This document shows, piece by piece, positions 53,803 through 62,986 of a stretch of DNA of 62,986 nt. The stretch spans positions 1-62,986 of the forward strand of contig NZ_FWFD01000012.1 of assembly GCF_900163795.1 (NCBI RefSeq), read 5' to 3'. The stretch's first letter is position 1. Each line of letters opens with the position of its first letter. Under the pieces are notes generated by a model that was not told where the DNA came from, made no database searches, and was given only the letters and a program-made list of their open reading frames with translations. The stretch is from Vagococcus fluvialis bH819. Its GTDB lineage: Bacteria > Bacillota > Bacilli > Lactobacillales > Vagococcaceae. The position numbers and the translations under genes were made by a program.

Positions 53803-53841
53803 ATATGCATCTTTAATTTAAAAGAATGGAGTTCTAAAAGT

Positions 53842-54240
53842 ATGAAGAAAGACCGTAAATTGTTAACGTACAATAAAGATCAAAGTCAGGGTCTTACTAT
53901 GAAGTCGATGCAAAAAGACCAACGTACCATGATTTTTAGACGCCGTAGATTAGGAATTATGTTCGCTTCTGCTTTATTAATGTTTTCATTAATTGGCTTC
54001 AATCTTTTTAGGAATAGCCAACATTTATTGACCTTAAAAGAAAGTCGTGGTCAAGTTGAAAAAGAATATAAGGGAGTAGCAAAAGAGAAAAAAAATCTTG
54101 AACGTGAAGTAGACTTATTAAATGACACTGAATACGTTGAGAAAATAGCTCGTGCGAAGTACTTTTATTCAAAAGAGGGAGAACAAGTTTACAGTATCCC
54201 GGATTTAAACAGCTCTACCCAAACTAGTGGTAACAAATAA
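53842..54240 (+). CDS. divIC: Septum formation initiator DivIC
   Basis: A 132-residue bitopic protein: a basic cytoplasmic N-terminus, one transmembrane helix (about 43-62), then an extracellular coiled coil (ESRGQVEKEYKGVAKEKKNLEREVDLL) and the DTEYVEKIARAKYFYSKEGE segment typical of DivIC/FtsB. It bridges FtsL and DivIB in the divisome. ATG 53842 follows GGAG. The frame extends to 53788 but crosses its promoter. Confidence 0.93.
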   Translation: MKKDRKLLTYNKDQSQGLTMKSMQKDQRTMIFRRRRLGIMFASALLMFSLIGFNLFRNSQHLLTLKESRGQVEKEYKGVAKEKKNLEREVDLLNDTEYVEKIARAKYFYSKEGEQVYSIPDLNSSTQTSGNK

Positions 54241-54281
54241 TAATAAATATTTTTGAAGGCTCAAGGAGGAAAAAATTTTTT

Positions 54282-54770
54282 ATGTCAATTGAAGTAGGGG
54301 TAAAATTACCTGGAAAAATTTCAGGAATTACCAATTTTGGTGCATTCGTTGATTTGGGAGAAGGCAAAACAGGGTTGGTTCACATCAGTGAAGTATCAAA
54401 TAGTTTTGTAAAAGACATCAACGATGTTTTAACTGTCGGTGATGAAGTAGAAGTAAAAGTAATGTCTATTGGAGACGATGGAAAGATTGGTTTGTCAATC
54501 AAACGTACAAACGAAGAGGAACGTCCTGTTAGAGAACGCGCTCCTAAAAAAGATTTTTCTAAGCGTCCAAGCAGTAATTACAATCGCTCTGACCGACCTG
54601 AAAGATCAAATAGTAGTAGCTATGGCCGTAAACCAGCAGCGCAGGTTCCAAAGAAAGAAGGCTTCGATAACTTAATGAGCTCATTCTTAAAAGATAGTGA
54701 TGAAAGATTAAGTTCAATCAAAAGTAATACTGAAGGCAAACGTGGCGGCCGTGGCGGTCGACGTAGTTAA
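54282..54770 (+). CDS. S1-domain RNA-binding protein (YabR-like)
   Basis: A 162-residue protein with an S1 domain (about 4-75; GKISGITNFGAFVDLGEGKTGLVHISEVS), followed by a basic, Arg/Ser/Gly-rich disordered tail ending KRGGRGGRRS. It matches YabR, found next to divIC in Firmicutes, and may bind ribosomes or RNA in stress. The RGG-like tail probably adds non-specific RNA affinity. The ribosome site is CAAGGAGG. Confidence 0.88.
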   Translation: MSIEVGVKLPGKISGITNFGAFVDLGEGKTGLVHISEVSNSFVKDINDVLTVGDEVEVKVMSIGDDGKIGLSIKRTNEEERPVRERAPKKDFSKRPSSNYNRSDRPERSNSSSYGRKPAAQVPKKEGFDNLMSSFLKDSDERLSSIKSNTEGKRGGRGGRRS

Positions 54771-54777
54771 TAATAAA

Positions 54778-54810
54778 CAGGCTGACTAATAAAATAGGTC
54801 GGCCTTTTTA
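54778..54810 (+). terminator. Terminator before tilS
   Basis: AGGCTGAC pairs with GGTCGGCCT (with a T-G pair) and is followed by TTTTTATTTTTT. No evident promoter lies between it and tilS, so partial read-through is likely. Confidence 0.75.
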
Positions 54811-54831
54811 TTTTTTAAAGGGTGTGAGAAA

Positions 54832-56229
54832 ATGTTAGAAAAAAATTTCTATCAACAAGTTTTAAAAAAAAAATGGTGGCAACCAAAAGAAAAAATACTT
54901 GTAGGTGTTTCAGGTGGAGTTGATTCTATGGTTTTGCTCTACTTACTAAGCAATCTACCAGAAGAATTACGTCCAGACATTGTTGTGGCACATATCAACC
55001 ATCAATTAAGAGAAATATCCGTAGAAGAAGAAGCTTTTGTGATGAAATATTGTATGGAAGCTAATCTACCGATTTTTACTACAAGTTGGCTTGAAGGAAA
55101 AACGATAAAAGGAAATATTGAACAAGAAGCACGTGATTTTCGTTATAATTTTTTCAATGAAATTATGGAAAAAAAACAAATTAAAAAAATAATAACAGGG
55201 CATCACAAAAACGACCAAGCTGAAACAGTGTTAATGCGTCTAATTAATGGTGGTCGTATTCAAACAATGACAGGAATTCAAGAGACGAGACCTTTTTTTA
55301 ATAATAAAGTCATCAGACCACTTCTTTCAATTGAAAAAAAAGAACTTTATGCTTATGCTAAGGAAAAAAATATACCTTTCTATGAGGATGAAACCAATAA
55401 CCAAATGGACTATACACGTAATCGCTTAAGAAAAAAAATAATTCCTGATTTAGTGGAAGAAAACGAGCAATTTTTAGAACATTTATTATGGTTTAAAGAA
55501 GAATTAGCTATTAATCTATCATTAGTAGAAGAATTGATACGCCCTAAATTTAATCAGTGTATCACTTTTTCAGAAGATTATTGGCGAATAGATTTACCTA
55601 TATACTATACGTATTCTTCAAAGGAGCAACATATTATTTTAGATTTTTTGGTGTCGGACTGTCAAAATAAAAAAGGTTTAATTTTGAATAGAAAGCAACA
55701 AGCGCAATTAGAGCAAAATATAGTGGGCACAAAACCTAACTTAGATTATCCGCTAAAAGGAAATTGGTACTTTAAGAAAAGTTACGCCAAATGCTTTATT
55801 TATCAAAAAAAAGCAAAAGAAATAGTCACAGAAAAAGTTGATATAACTTTAAATAGTGGTGCGTTCTTATCTTCAAAAGAATGGGTTGGTTTTTTTGAAA
55901 TAGGCAAAGAAGAAATACCAAAAGAAATTATGACTTGGAACTACGCAGAAATGGTTTATTCGGAATTACTTAGTGAAAAAGTAGCAGTTAGAAAACCGTT
56001 ACCTGGTGATCGCTTGCTATTAAACGAAAAAGGGCATAAAAAAAAGGTTTCTCGTTACTTTATAGATGAAAAAATAAGTGTCTATGAAAGGGAAGAAGCT
56101 TGGGTTGTTCAAGATCAAGCAGAAATTGTAAAATGGTTAGTTCCTTTTAGGGAAAGTTATTTGAGTATTCGAGATGAAACTGCTAAAATACAGTATAAGC
56201 TTGTCTACTATTATAAAAAAGACAAGTAA
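54832..56229 (+). CDS. tilS: tRNA(Ile)-lysidine synthase
   Basis: A 465-residue PP-loop ATPase that adds lysine to C34 of tRNA-Ile(CAU) so that it reads AUA. The PP-loop SGGVDS is at 27-32, the conserved HHKNDQAETVLMRLINGG region follows, and a C-terminal TilS domain contains RKPLPGDRLLLN and KKKVSRYFIDEKI. The ribosome site AAGGGTGTGAG is only moderate. Confidence 0.97.
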   Translation: MLEKNFYQQVLKKKWWQPKEKILVGVSGGVDSMVLLYLLSNLPEELRPDIVVAHINHQLREISVEEEAFVMKYCMEANLPIFTTSWLEGKTIKGNIEQEARDFRYNFFNEIMEKKQIKKIITGHHKNDQAETVLMRLINGGRIQTMTGIQETRPFFNNKVIRPLLSIEKKELYAYAKEKNIPFYEDETNNQMDYTRNRLRKKIIPDLVEENEQFLEHLLWFKEELAINLSLVEELIRPKFNQCITFSEDYWRIDLPIYYTYSSKEQHIILDFLVSDCQNKKGLILNRKQQAQLEQNIVGTKPNLDYPLKGNWYFKKSYAKCFIYQKKAKEIVTEKVDITLNSGAFLSSKEWVGFFEIGKEEIPKEIMTWNYAEMVYSELLSEKVAVRKPLPGDRLLLNEKGHKKKVSRYFIDEKISVYEREEAWVVQDQAEIVKWLVPFRESYLSIRDETAKIQYKLVYYYKKDK

Positions 56230-56247
56230 GTTTGGAAGGAGATCCTG

Positions 56248-56793
56248 ATGTTAGAAAAAGATATAGAAAAAACATTTTATTCACAAGAACAAATCCAAGA
56301 TCGCATAAAAGTTTTAGGTGCAGCAATTAGTGAGGATTATGCGGATAAAAACCCACTTGTAGTTGGTGTTCTAAAAGGCGCAGTTCCGTTTTTAGCAGAC
56401 TTAGTTCGTTCAATGAACATACATATGGAAATGGATTTTATGGATGTATCTAGTTATGGAAATGCAACTGTTTCTTCAGGTGAGGTTCGTATTCTGAAAG
56501 ATTTAAGCACAGTTGTTGAGGGCCGTCATCTTATCATCGTTGAAGATATTATTGATAGCGGTCGTACCTTAAGATATTTAGTTGATTTATTAAAACATCG
56601 TAAAGCAGCTTCAGTGAAAATTGTGACAATGCTTGATAAACCAGAAGGTCGTGTTGTAGATATGGAAGCTGATTATATTGGCTTTGAAGTGCCTAATGAA
56701 TTTGTTGTAGGCTATGGTTTAGACTATGCAGAAGATTACCGTAACTTACCGTATATCGGTATTTTAAAACCTGAGATTTATGAAAATAATTAA
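56248..56793 (+). CDS. hpt: Hypoxanthine-guanine phosphoribosyltransferase
   Basis: A 181-residue purine-salvage enzyme. The PRPP-binding loop reads [19 protein letters not shown] and the N-terminal [16 protein letters not shown] is typical. It makes IMP and GMP. It follows tilS by 18 bp (AAGGAGATCCTG), an order conserved across Firmicutes. Confidence 0.97.
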   Translation: MLEKDIEKTFYSQEQIQDRIKVLGAAISEDYADKNPLVVGVLKGAVPFLADLVRSMNIHMEMDFMDVSSYGNATVSSGEVRILKDLSTVVEGRHLIIVEDIIDSGRTLRYLVDLLKHRKAASVKIVTMLDKPEGRVVDMEADYIGFEVPNEFVVGYGLDYAEDYRNLPYIGILKPEIYENN

Positions 56794-56813
56794 TATCATG
56801 AGGTCTTTTTTTG

Positions 56814-56822
56814 TGATATAAT
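56814..56822 (+). promoter_or_regulatory. Extended -10 promoter of ftsH
   Basis: TGATATAAT fits the extended -10 consensus, 50 bp before the ftsH ATG; the -35 is poor. Confidence 0.6.
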
Positions 56823-56872
56823 TACAACTTAGCAATTAAAAACTTAAAACTAAATATATAAGGAGGCCATGT

Positions 56873-58921
56873 ATGAATAATAAGAAGAATTCAGGGATGA
56901 AAAATTCACTTTATTATATCATTGTTTTCTTATCAATGATTATGATCGTGTATTTCTTCTTTGGAAAAGGCGGAGAGCAATCCCCTAATATTAATTATTC
57001 AACATTTTACGAGCAATTAAAAGATCAAAAAGTGAAAGAGTTCTCAGTTCAACCATCAAATGGTGTTTATAAAATAACTGGTGAATATTTTGAAGAACAG
57101 AAAGTAACAGATGCAGGTGGATTACCAGTATTTGGTAAGTCTAAAGTCAAATCAACAAAATTCATGACAACAGTTTTACCAAATGACTCAACAATGAGTG
57201 ATATTAGTAAAGCTGCTAGAGAATCGAAGTCAAAATTTGATATTAAAGAACAATCAAGTAGTGGTATTTGGGTTCAACTATTATTTAGTTTCTTGCCATT
57301 AATTTTCATGGTGTTCTTGATCTATATGATGATGGGTCAAGGTGGCCAAGGTGGCGGCAATGGACGTGTTATGAATTTTGGTAAAACAAAAACAAAAGAA
57401 ACTGATAAAAAATCAATCACGGTTCGTTTTTCTGATGTAGCTGGTGCTGAAGAAGAAAAACAAGAATTAGTTGAAGTGGTTGAATTCTTGAAAGATCCAC
57501 GTCGTTTTGCAGAACTCGGTGCACGTATTCCTGCTGGTGTTCTTTTAGAGGGACCTCCAGGGACAGGTAAAACATTATTAGCTAAAGCAGTAGCTGGAGA
57601 AGCTGGCGTACCATTCTTCTCAATTTCAGGTTCTGACTTTGTTGAAATGTTTGTCGGTGTTGGTGCAAGTCGTGTTCGTGATTTATTCGAAAATGCGAAG
57701 AAGACAGCTCCTGCGATTATCTTTATTGATGAGATTGATGCAGTCGGTCGTCAACGTGGTGCTGGTATGGGTGGAGGACACGATGAGCGTGAACAAACAC
57801 TTAACCAATTACTTGTTGAGATGGATGGATTCAATGGTAATGAAGGTGTTATCGTTATAGCAGCGACTAACCGTTCTGATGTACTCGATCCAGCGTTACT
57901 TCGTCCAGGTCGTTTTGACCGTCAGATTTTAGTCGGTGTCCCAGACGTTAAAGGTCGTGAGCAAATCTTAAAAGTTCACTCACGTAACAAACCTTTAGCT
58001 GGAGATGTGGATTTAAAGGTAGTGGCGCAACAAACACCAGGATTTGCTGGGGCAGATTTAGAAAACGTCCTAAACGAAGCAGCTTTAGTAGCGGCTCGTC
58101 GTAACAAGAAAAAAATCGACGCAACTGATATTGATGAAGCACAAGACCGCGTAATTGCTGGTCCTGCTAAGAAAAATAAAGTGATTAGTAAACGTCAACG
58201 TGAAATGGTAGCTTACCATGAAGCGGGACACACAATCTGTGGGTTGGTTTTAGATGATGCTAATATCGTTCATAAAGTAACGATTGTTCCTCGTGGACGC
58301 GCTGGTGGTTATATGATTTCTTTACCTAAAGAAGATCAATTCTTGATTACTAAAAACGAAATGTTTGAACGTATCGTTGGTCTTTTAGGTGGACGTGTCG
58401 CTGAAGAAATCGTCTTTGGTGTTCAATCAACAGGCGCAAGTAATGACTTTGAACAAGCAACAAGCTTAGCTCGTTCAATGGTTACTGAATATGGTATGAG
58501 TGATTTACTTGGACCTGTTCAATATGAAGGAAACCATCAAGTCTTTGTCGGTCGTGACTATGGTCAAACCAAAGCTTACTCAGAACAAGTGGCTTTCCAA
58601 ATTGATGAAGAAGTCCGCAGTATCTTAAAACGTGGACACGCTAAAGCAGTTGAAATTATTGAAGCTCACCGTGAGCAACATAAATTAATTGCGGAATCAT
58701 TATTAGAGTTTGAAACGTTAAATGCCAAAGAAATTACTTCATTGTTTGAAGACGGTGTGATGCCATCTAAAGAACAATCTGAAGAATTTCCAAGTGAAAA
58801 AGATGGTTCTTTTGAAGAAGCCAAAGAAGCGTTAGAAAGAAAAGACGCGGACAAGCAACAGGAAGAAAAATCAATTCATGAAGAAACATCTACAGAAGAA
58901 GCGGGCACTGATAACGAGTAA
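56873..58921 (+). CDS. ftsH: ATP-dependent zinc metalloprotease FtsH
   Basis: A 682-residue membrane AAA+ protease that degrades membrane and short-lived regulatory proteins. Two transmembrane helices (about 13-30 and 138-158) flank an extracellular domain. Walker A GPPGTGKT is at 227-234, a Walker [12 protein letters not shown] and the SRH follow, and the zinc-binding HEAGH is at 449-453. The C-terminus is a long Glu/Lys/Asp-rich tail (about 635-682). The ribosome site is AAGGAGGCCATGT. Confidence 0.98.
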   Translation: MNNKKNSGMKNSLYYIIVFLSMIMIVYFFFGKGGEQSPNINYSTFYEQLKDQKVKEFSVQPSNGVYKITGEYFEEQKVTDAGGLPVFGKSKVKSTKFMTTVLPNDSTMSDISKAARESKSKFDIKEQSSSGIWVQLLFSFLPLIFMVFLIYMMMGQGGQGGGNGRVMNFGKTKTKETDKKSITVRFSDVAGAEEEKQELVEVVEFLKDPRRFAELGARIPAGVLLEGPPGTGKTLLAKAVAGEAGVPFFSISGSDFVEMFVGVGASRVRDLFENAKKTAPAIIFIDEIDAVGRQRGAGMGGGHDEREQTLNQLLVEMDGFNGNEGVIVIAATNRSDVLDPALLRPGRFDRQILVGVPDVKGREQILKVHSRNKPLAGDVDLKVVAQQTPGFAGADLENVLNEAALVAARRNKKKIDATDIDEAQDRVIAGPAKKNKVISKRQREMVAYHEAGHTICGLVLDDANIVHKVTIVPRGRAGGYMISLPKEDQFLITKNEMFERIVGLLGGRVAEEIVFGVQSTGASNDFEQATSLARSMVTEYGMSDLLGPVQYEGNHQVFVGRDYGQTKAYSEQVAFQIDEEVRSILKRGHAKAVEIIEAHREQHKLIAESLLEFETLNAKEITSLFEDGVMPSKEQSEEFPSEKDGSFEEAKEALERKDADKQQEEKSIHEETSTEEAGTDNE

Positions 58922-59029
58922 AATCGTTTTGCAGATTTAATTAAATAAGTTATGATAAGTGGGATATACGAAAGTGTAGCCCACTTTTCTATTGTAGAAA
59001 GACTTATATAAAGTAAAGGAAGATAAGAT

Positions 59030-59917
59030 ATGACAGATTATTTAGTAAAAGCATTGGCTTTTAATGGCGAAATTCGTGCGATGGCAGTTAGAACAACAGG
59101 TGTCGTAACAGAAGCCCAAGAATTACATGATACGTGGCGTGCGGCAACCGCAGCTTTAGGTCGTACATTAACAGGAACTTTGCTTCTTGGTGCGATGCAT
59201 AAAAATGATGAAAAATTAACCGTTAAAATTCAAGCAGATGGCCCAATTGGAGCAATCGTTGTAGATACAGATAGTAAAGGTAATGTTAAAGGATACGTTC
59301 AAAATCCAGAAGTTAATTTAGCGCCTAATGCTTTAGGGAAAATTGATGTTCGTGGTGCGGTTGGTACAAACGGAACTTTCAGCGTGGTAAAAGATTTAGG
59401 TCTTAAAGAAGCGGTTACAGGTCAAGTACCGATTGTATCAGGTGAAATAGCAGAAGATTTTACTTATTATTTAGCCAATTCAGAACAAGTACCATCAGCA
59501 GTTGGTCTAAGTGTTTTAGTCGACAATACAGCAGATGATTGCGTCAAAGCAGCTGGGGGTTTTATGATTCAAGTGATGCCTGGTGCCAGTGAAGCAACCT
59601 TGGTTGAAATCGAAAAACGTTTAGCAGACATTCCCCAAGTATCTACATTATTAGACCAAGGCGAAACGCCAGAAAAAATCTTAGAACGCTTATTAGGTGA
59701 AGAAAATGTTGAAATTTTAGAGACAACACCTGTCCAGTTTCATTGTGACTGTTCCAAAGAACGTTTTGCATCAGCGATCATTACATTAGGCGAAAGTGAA
59801 TTAACGCAAATGATTGAAGAAGATGAAGGGGCAGAGGCTGTTTGTCACTTCTGTGGTAAAAAATACAATTACGACGCGGCTGAATTAACCGTCTTAAGAG
59901 ATGAAGCCATTAAATAA
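59030..59917 (+). CDS. hslO: Redox-regulated chaperone Hsp33
   Basis: A 295-residue cytosolic holdase activated by oxidation. The C-terminal zinc-binding cysteines are Cys239-X-Cys241 (HCDCSKERF) and Cys272-X2-Cys275 (CHFCGKKY). ATG follows AAGGAAGATAAGAT. It is followed 15 bp later by dusB, forming the usual ftsH-hslO-dusB order. Confidence 0.96.
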   Translation: MTDYLVKALAFNGEIRAMAVRTTGVVTEAQELHDTWRAATAALGRTLTGTLLLGAMHKNDEKLTVKIQADGPIGAIVVDTDSKGNVKGYVQNPEVNLAPNALGKIDVRGAVGTNGTFSVVKDLGLKEAVTGQVPIVSGEIAEDFTYYLANSEQVPSAVGLSVLVDNTADDCVKAAGGFMIQVMPGASEATLVEIEKRLADIPQVSTLLDQGETPEKILERLLGEENVEILETTPVQFHCDCSKERFASAIITLGESELTQMIEEDEGAEAVCHFCGKKYNYDAAELTVLRDEAIK

Positions 59918-59932
59918 GGAGGAACGCGACTA

Positions 59933-60922
59933 GTGTGGAAAATAGGTAACGTTGAAATCCCTAATCGTGTGGTTGTCGCTCCAATGGCTGGGATTAGTAA
60001 TTCAGCCTTTAGATTAACCGTAAAAGAATTTGGCGCAGGATTAGTTGTTTGCGAGATGATTAGTGATAAAGGAATTCAACAAAGAAACAAGAAAACATTA
60101 GATATGTTACATATCGAAAAAGAAGAGCACCCGTTAAGTTTACAAATATTTGGTGGCAACAAAGAAAATTTAGTCGAAGCAGCTCAATTTGTAGAAGCTA
60201 ACACAACAGCGGATATCATTGATATTAATATGGGATGTCCTGTCAGCAAGATTATTAAAGCTGAAGCGGGGGCTAGATGGCTGCTTGATCCTAATAAAGT
60301 CTATGAAATGGTGGAAGCTGTCTCAAGTGCCGTTGATATTCCTGTGACAGTAAAAATGCGTATCGGCTGGGATGATGAACATGTCTTTGCAGTCGAAAAT
60401 GCGAAAGCCGCCCAAGCAGCAGGAGCTTCAGCGGTTGCAATGCATGGACGAACAAGAGTCCAGATGTATGAGGGCAAGGCAAACTGGGACGTTTTAAAAG
60501 AAGTGAAGCAACATTTAACGATTCCTTTTATGGGGAATGGTGATGTTAGAACCCCAGAAGACGCTAAACGTATGTTGGAGTATGTTGGTTGTGATGGTGT
60601 CATGATCGGGCGCGCAGCATTAGGTAATCCATGGATGATTTACCGGACGAAGCATTACCTTGAAACAGGTGAGTTACTAGAAGAGCCGTCACCAACAGAA
60701 AAAATCGCCACAGCGAAACTTCATTTAGATCGTTTAGTTAAATTAAAAGGTGAGAAAATAGCCTCACTAGAATTTCGTCAACACGCAGCGTATTATTTAA
60801 AAGGCGCACCAAGAGCAGCTAAAGCAAAATTAGCAATCAATAAAGCGCAAACGCAGCAAGAAATGAACGATATTTTAGATGAGTATGTGGCAAATTTAAT
60901 TGCAAAAGGACTTGCATGTTAA
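59933..60922 (+). CDS. dusB: tRNA-dihydrouridine synthase DusB
   Basis: A 329-residue FMN-dependent TIM-barrel enzyme reducing uridines in tRNA D-loops. [15 protein letters not shown] is the N-terminal signature, the catalytic Cys is in [10 protein letters not shown], and [15 protein letters not shown] and [11 protein letters not shown] bind FMN and RNA. It begins at GTG 59933 behind AAGGAGG. The DusB subgroup is by context and general similarity. Confidence 0.95.
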   Translation: MWKIGNVEIPNRVVVAPMAGISNSAFRLTVKEFGAGLVVCEMISDKGIQQRNKKTLDMLHIEKEEHPLSLQIFGGNKENLVEAAQFVEANTTADIIDINMGCPVSKIIKAEAGARWLLDPNKVYEMVEAVSSAVDIPVTVKMRIGWDDEHVFAVENAKAAQAAGASAVAMHGRTRVQMYEGKANWDVLKEVKQHLTIPFMGNGDVRTPEDAKRMLEYVGCDGVMIGRAALGNPWMIYRTKHYLETGELLEEPSPTEKIATAKLHLDRLVKLKGEKIASLEFRQHAAYYLKGAPRAAKAKLAINKAQTQQEMNDILDEYVANLIAKGLAC

Positions 60923-60930
60923 TAATTCAG

Positions 60931-60961
60931 ACAAAAAGGCAAATAGACTTGCCTTTTTTTC
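60931..60961 (+). terminator. Terminator after dusB
   Basis: AAAAAGGCAA pairs with TTGCCTTTTT around 6 bases and is followed by T residues. Confidence 0.85.
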
Positions 60962-61006
60962 GTTTTTTGTGGCATTATAGTAGGGAGCAGATTGTCAAAA
61001 AAATAG

Positions 61007-62518
<1,512 letters not shown>

Positions 62519-62548
62519 AAAAGGAGATTTTTTTCTCCTTTTTTTTTA
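62519..62548 (+). terminator. Terminator after lysS
   Basis: AAAAAAGGAG pairs with CTCCTTTTTT around 6-7 T-rich loop bases. Bases 62550-62700 after it hold no gene or clear signal. Confidence 0.85.
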
Positions 62549-62706
62549 TTGTTTTTTTTAAAAGAAAGGGCTTTAATAGGTAGTTCCAAGTTAATTGCAT
62601 GTGAAAAACCTTTGTGAAGACTATGATGATTGTTTTATGCAGTAAAACACGAACAAATTACCATTTTTTTTTATCAACGTGTGTGAAGTAAGTTTTAAAA
62701 AAAGTG

Positions 62707-62735
62707 TTGACGGAACACTAAAAACTTGGTATATT
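62707..62735 (+). promoter_or_regulatory. rRNA operon promoter P1
   Basis: TTGACG (62707-62712), 17-bp spacer, TATATT (62730-62735). Confidence 0.8.
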
Positions 62736-62871
62736 AATACATGTCGCTGAGATAGATAAAAAACAAATCGAAAGATAGTTTTTGTTTCAGGAAGATAAGT
62801 TTGTTGTTTATATATAAAGATTCTTGATGAATTTTTTTAAAAAATAAATAACAAATTAAATAAAAAAAGTG

Positions 62872-62900
62872 TTGACAAACACTTGATAACTTGATATGAT
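62872..62900 (+). promoter_or_regulatory. rRNA operon promoter P2
   Basis: TTGACA (62872-62877), 17-bp spacer, TATGAT (62895-62900). It shares the surrounding GTGTTGAC..ACAC sequence with P1, indicating duplication of the promoter. Confidence 0.85.
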
Positions 62901-62906
62901 ATAAAA

Positions 62907-62986
62907 GTTGTTAAGACAACACAGAATAGACCTTTGAAAACTAAACAAAGTAAGACAAACCAAATGTGTAGGGCGTTTCTACTTAG
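62907..62986 (+). ncRNA. rRNA operon leader (start of rrn, 16S gene beyond the window)
   Basis: Transcribed leader containing ACCTTTGAAAACTAAACAAA, the segment that in Firmicutes lies just upstream of 16S rRNA. The mature 16S 5' end is not visible before the window ends. Confidence 0.75.

Overview
The window is low-GC, AT-rich bacterial chromosome from a Firmicute. The block pth, mfd, flippase, rqcP, divIC, S1-domain gene, tilS, hpt, ftsH, hslO, dusB, lysS and then the start of an rRNA operon is the conserved origin-proximal order of Firmicutes. The spore genes that interrupt it in Bacillus are absent and ldh lies just upstream of pth. Together with LPXTG-type and LysM surface proteins this points to a lactic acid bacterium of the Enterococcaceae group; Vagococcus or Enterococcus is my inference, not proof. 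Genes use strong AGGAGG-type ribosome binding sites and sigma-A promoters. No tRNA, transposase, prophage or CRISPR array was seen.

Layout. 1-940: 3' end of a repeat-rich LPXTG adhesin. 1.0-4.5 kb: a GNAT gene, then a D,D-carboxypeptidase gene followed by a VanR/VanS-like two-component system, with no resistance ligase genes nearby. 4.9-5.5 kb: a serine-recombinase-fold protein that has lost its catalytic residues. 5.5-9.5 kb, minus strand: mnmM-mnmL (tRNA wobble uridine modification), a PAP2 phosphatase, and a HAAS-domain/DUF4097 pair. 9.8-12.8 kb: a large glucosaminidase with seven LysM repeats. 12.8-19.6 kb: T-box-controlled leuS, a MurJ-type flippase, an RsuA-type pseudouridine synthase and pepV. 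19.6-20.4 kb: about 0.8 kb of non-coding DNA with nine DnaA-box-like 9-mers, three of them perfect. 20.4-22.3 kb: a XRE regulator, a membrane protein and a secreted protein whose promoters share one palindromic operator, plus a hypothetical gene. 22.4-25.0 kb: an amino-acid ABC importer under a lysine riboswitch. 25.1-30.1 kb: a small ORF, a sirtuin, chorismate mutase, a TetR/hydrolase pair, a DUF1269 protein and a NapA-type antiporter.

30.1-41.3 kb is a myo-inositol catabolic locus: a divergent DeoR-type regulator broken by a one-base deletion in a homopolymer, then iolA-iolB-iolC-iolD-iolE, a sodium:solute symporter, iolG, an orphan PTS EIIB-like protein and a second iolG-like dehydrogenase. 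The steps from inositol to the phosphorylated keto-sugar and the final semialdehyde dehydrogenase are encoded. The aldolase iolJ is not, so that step must be supplied elsewhere. 41.5-47.5 kb: small genes, a DJ-1/PfpI gene with a LexA-like box in its promoter, a YxeA-family gene, an L,D-transpeptidase with a WalR-like box, a polysaccharide deacetylase and ldh. 47.8-62.5 kb is the conserved housekeeping block, and the window ends in the tandem promoters and leader of an rRNA operon.

Functionally the window is rich in cell-envelope genes: D,D-carboxypeptidase, VanRS-like sensor, autolysin, two flippases, L,D-transpeptidase, deacetylase and PAP2 phosphatase. The features I find most worth following are the DnaA-box cluster, the frameshifted iol regulator, the VanRS-carboxypeptidase unit without ligase, the inactive recombinase-like protein, the XRE operon with twin operators, and the lone EIIB inside the inositol operon.
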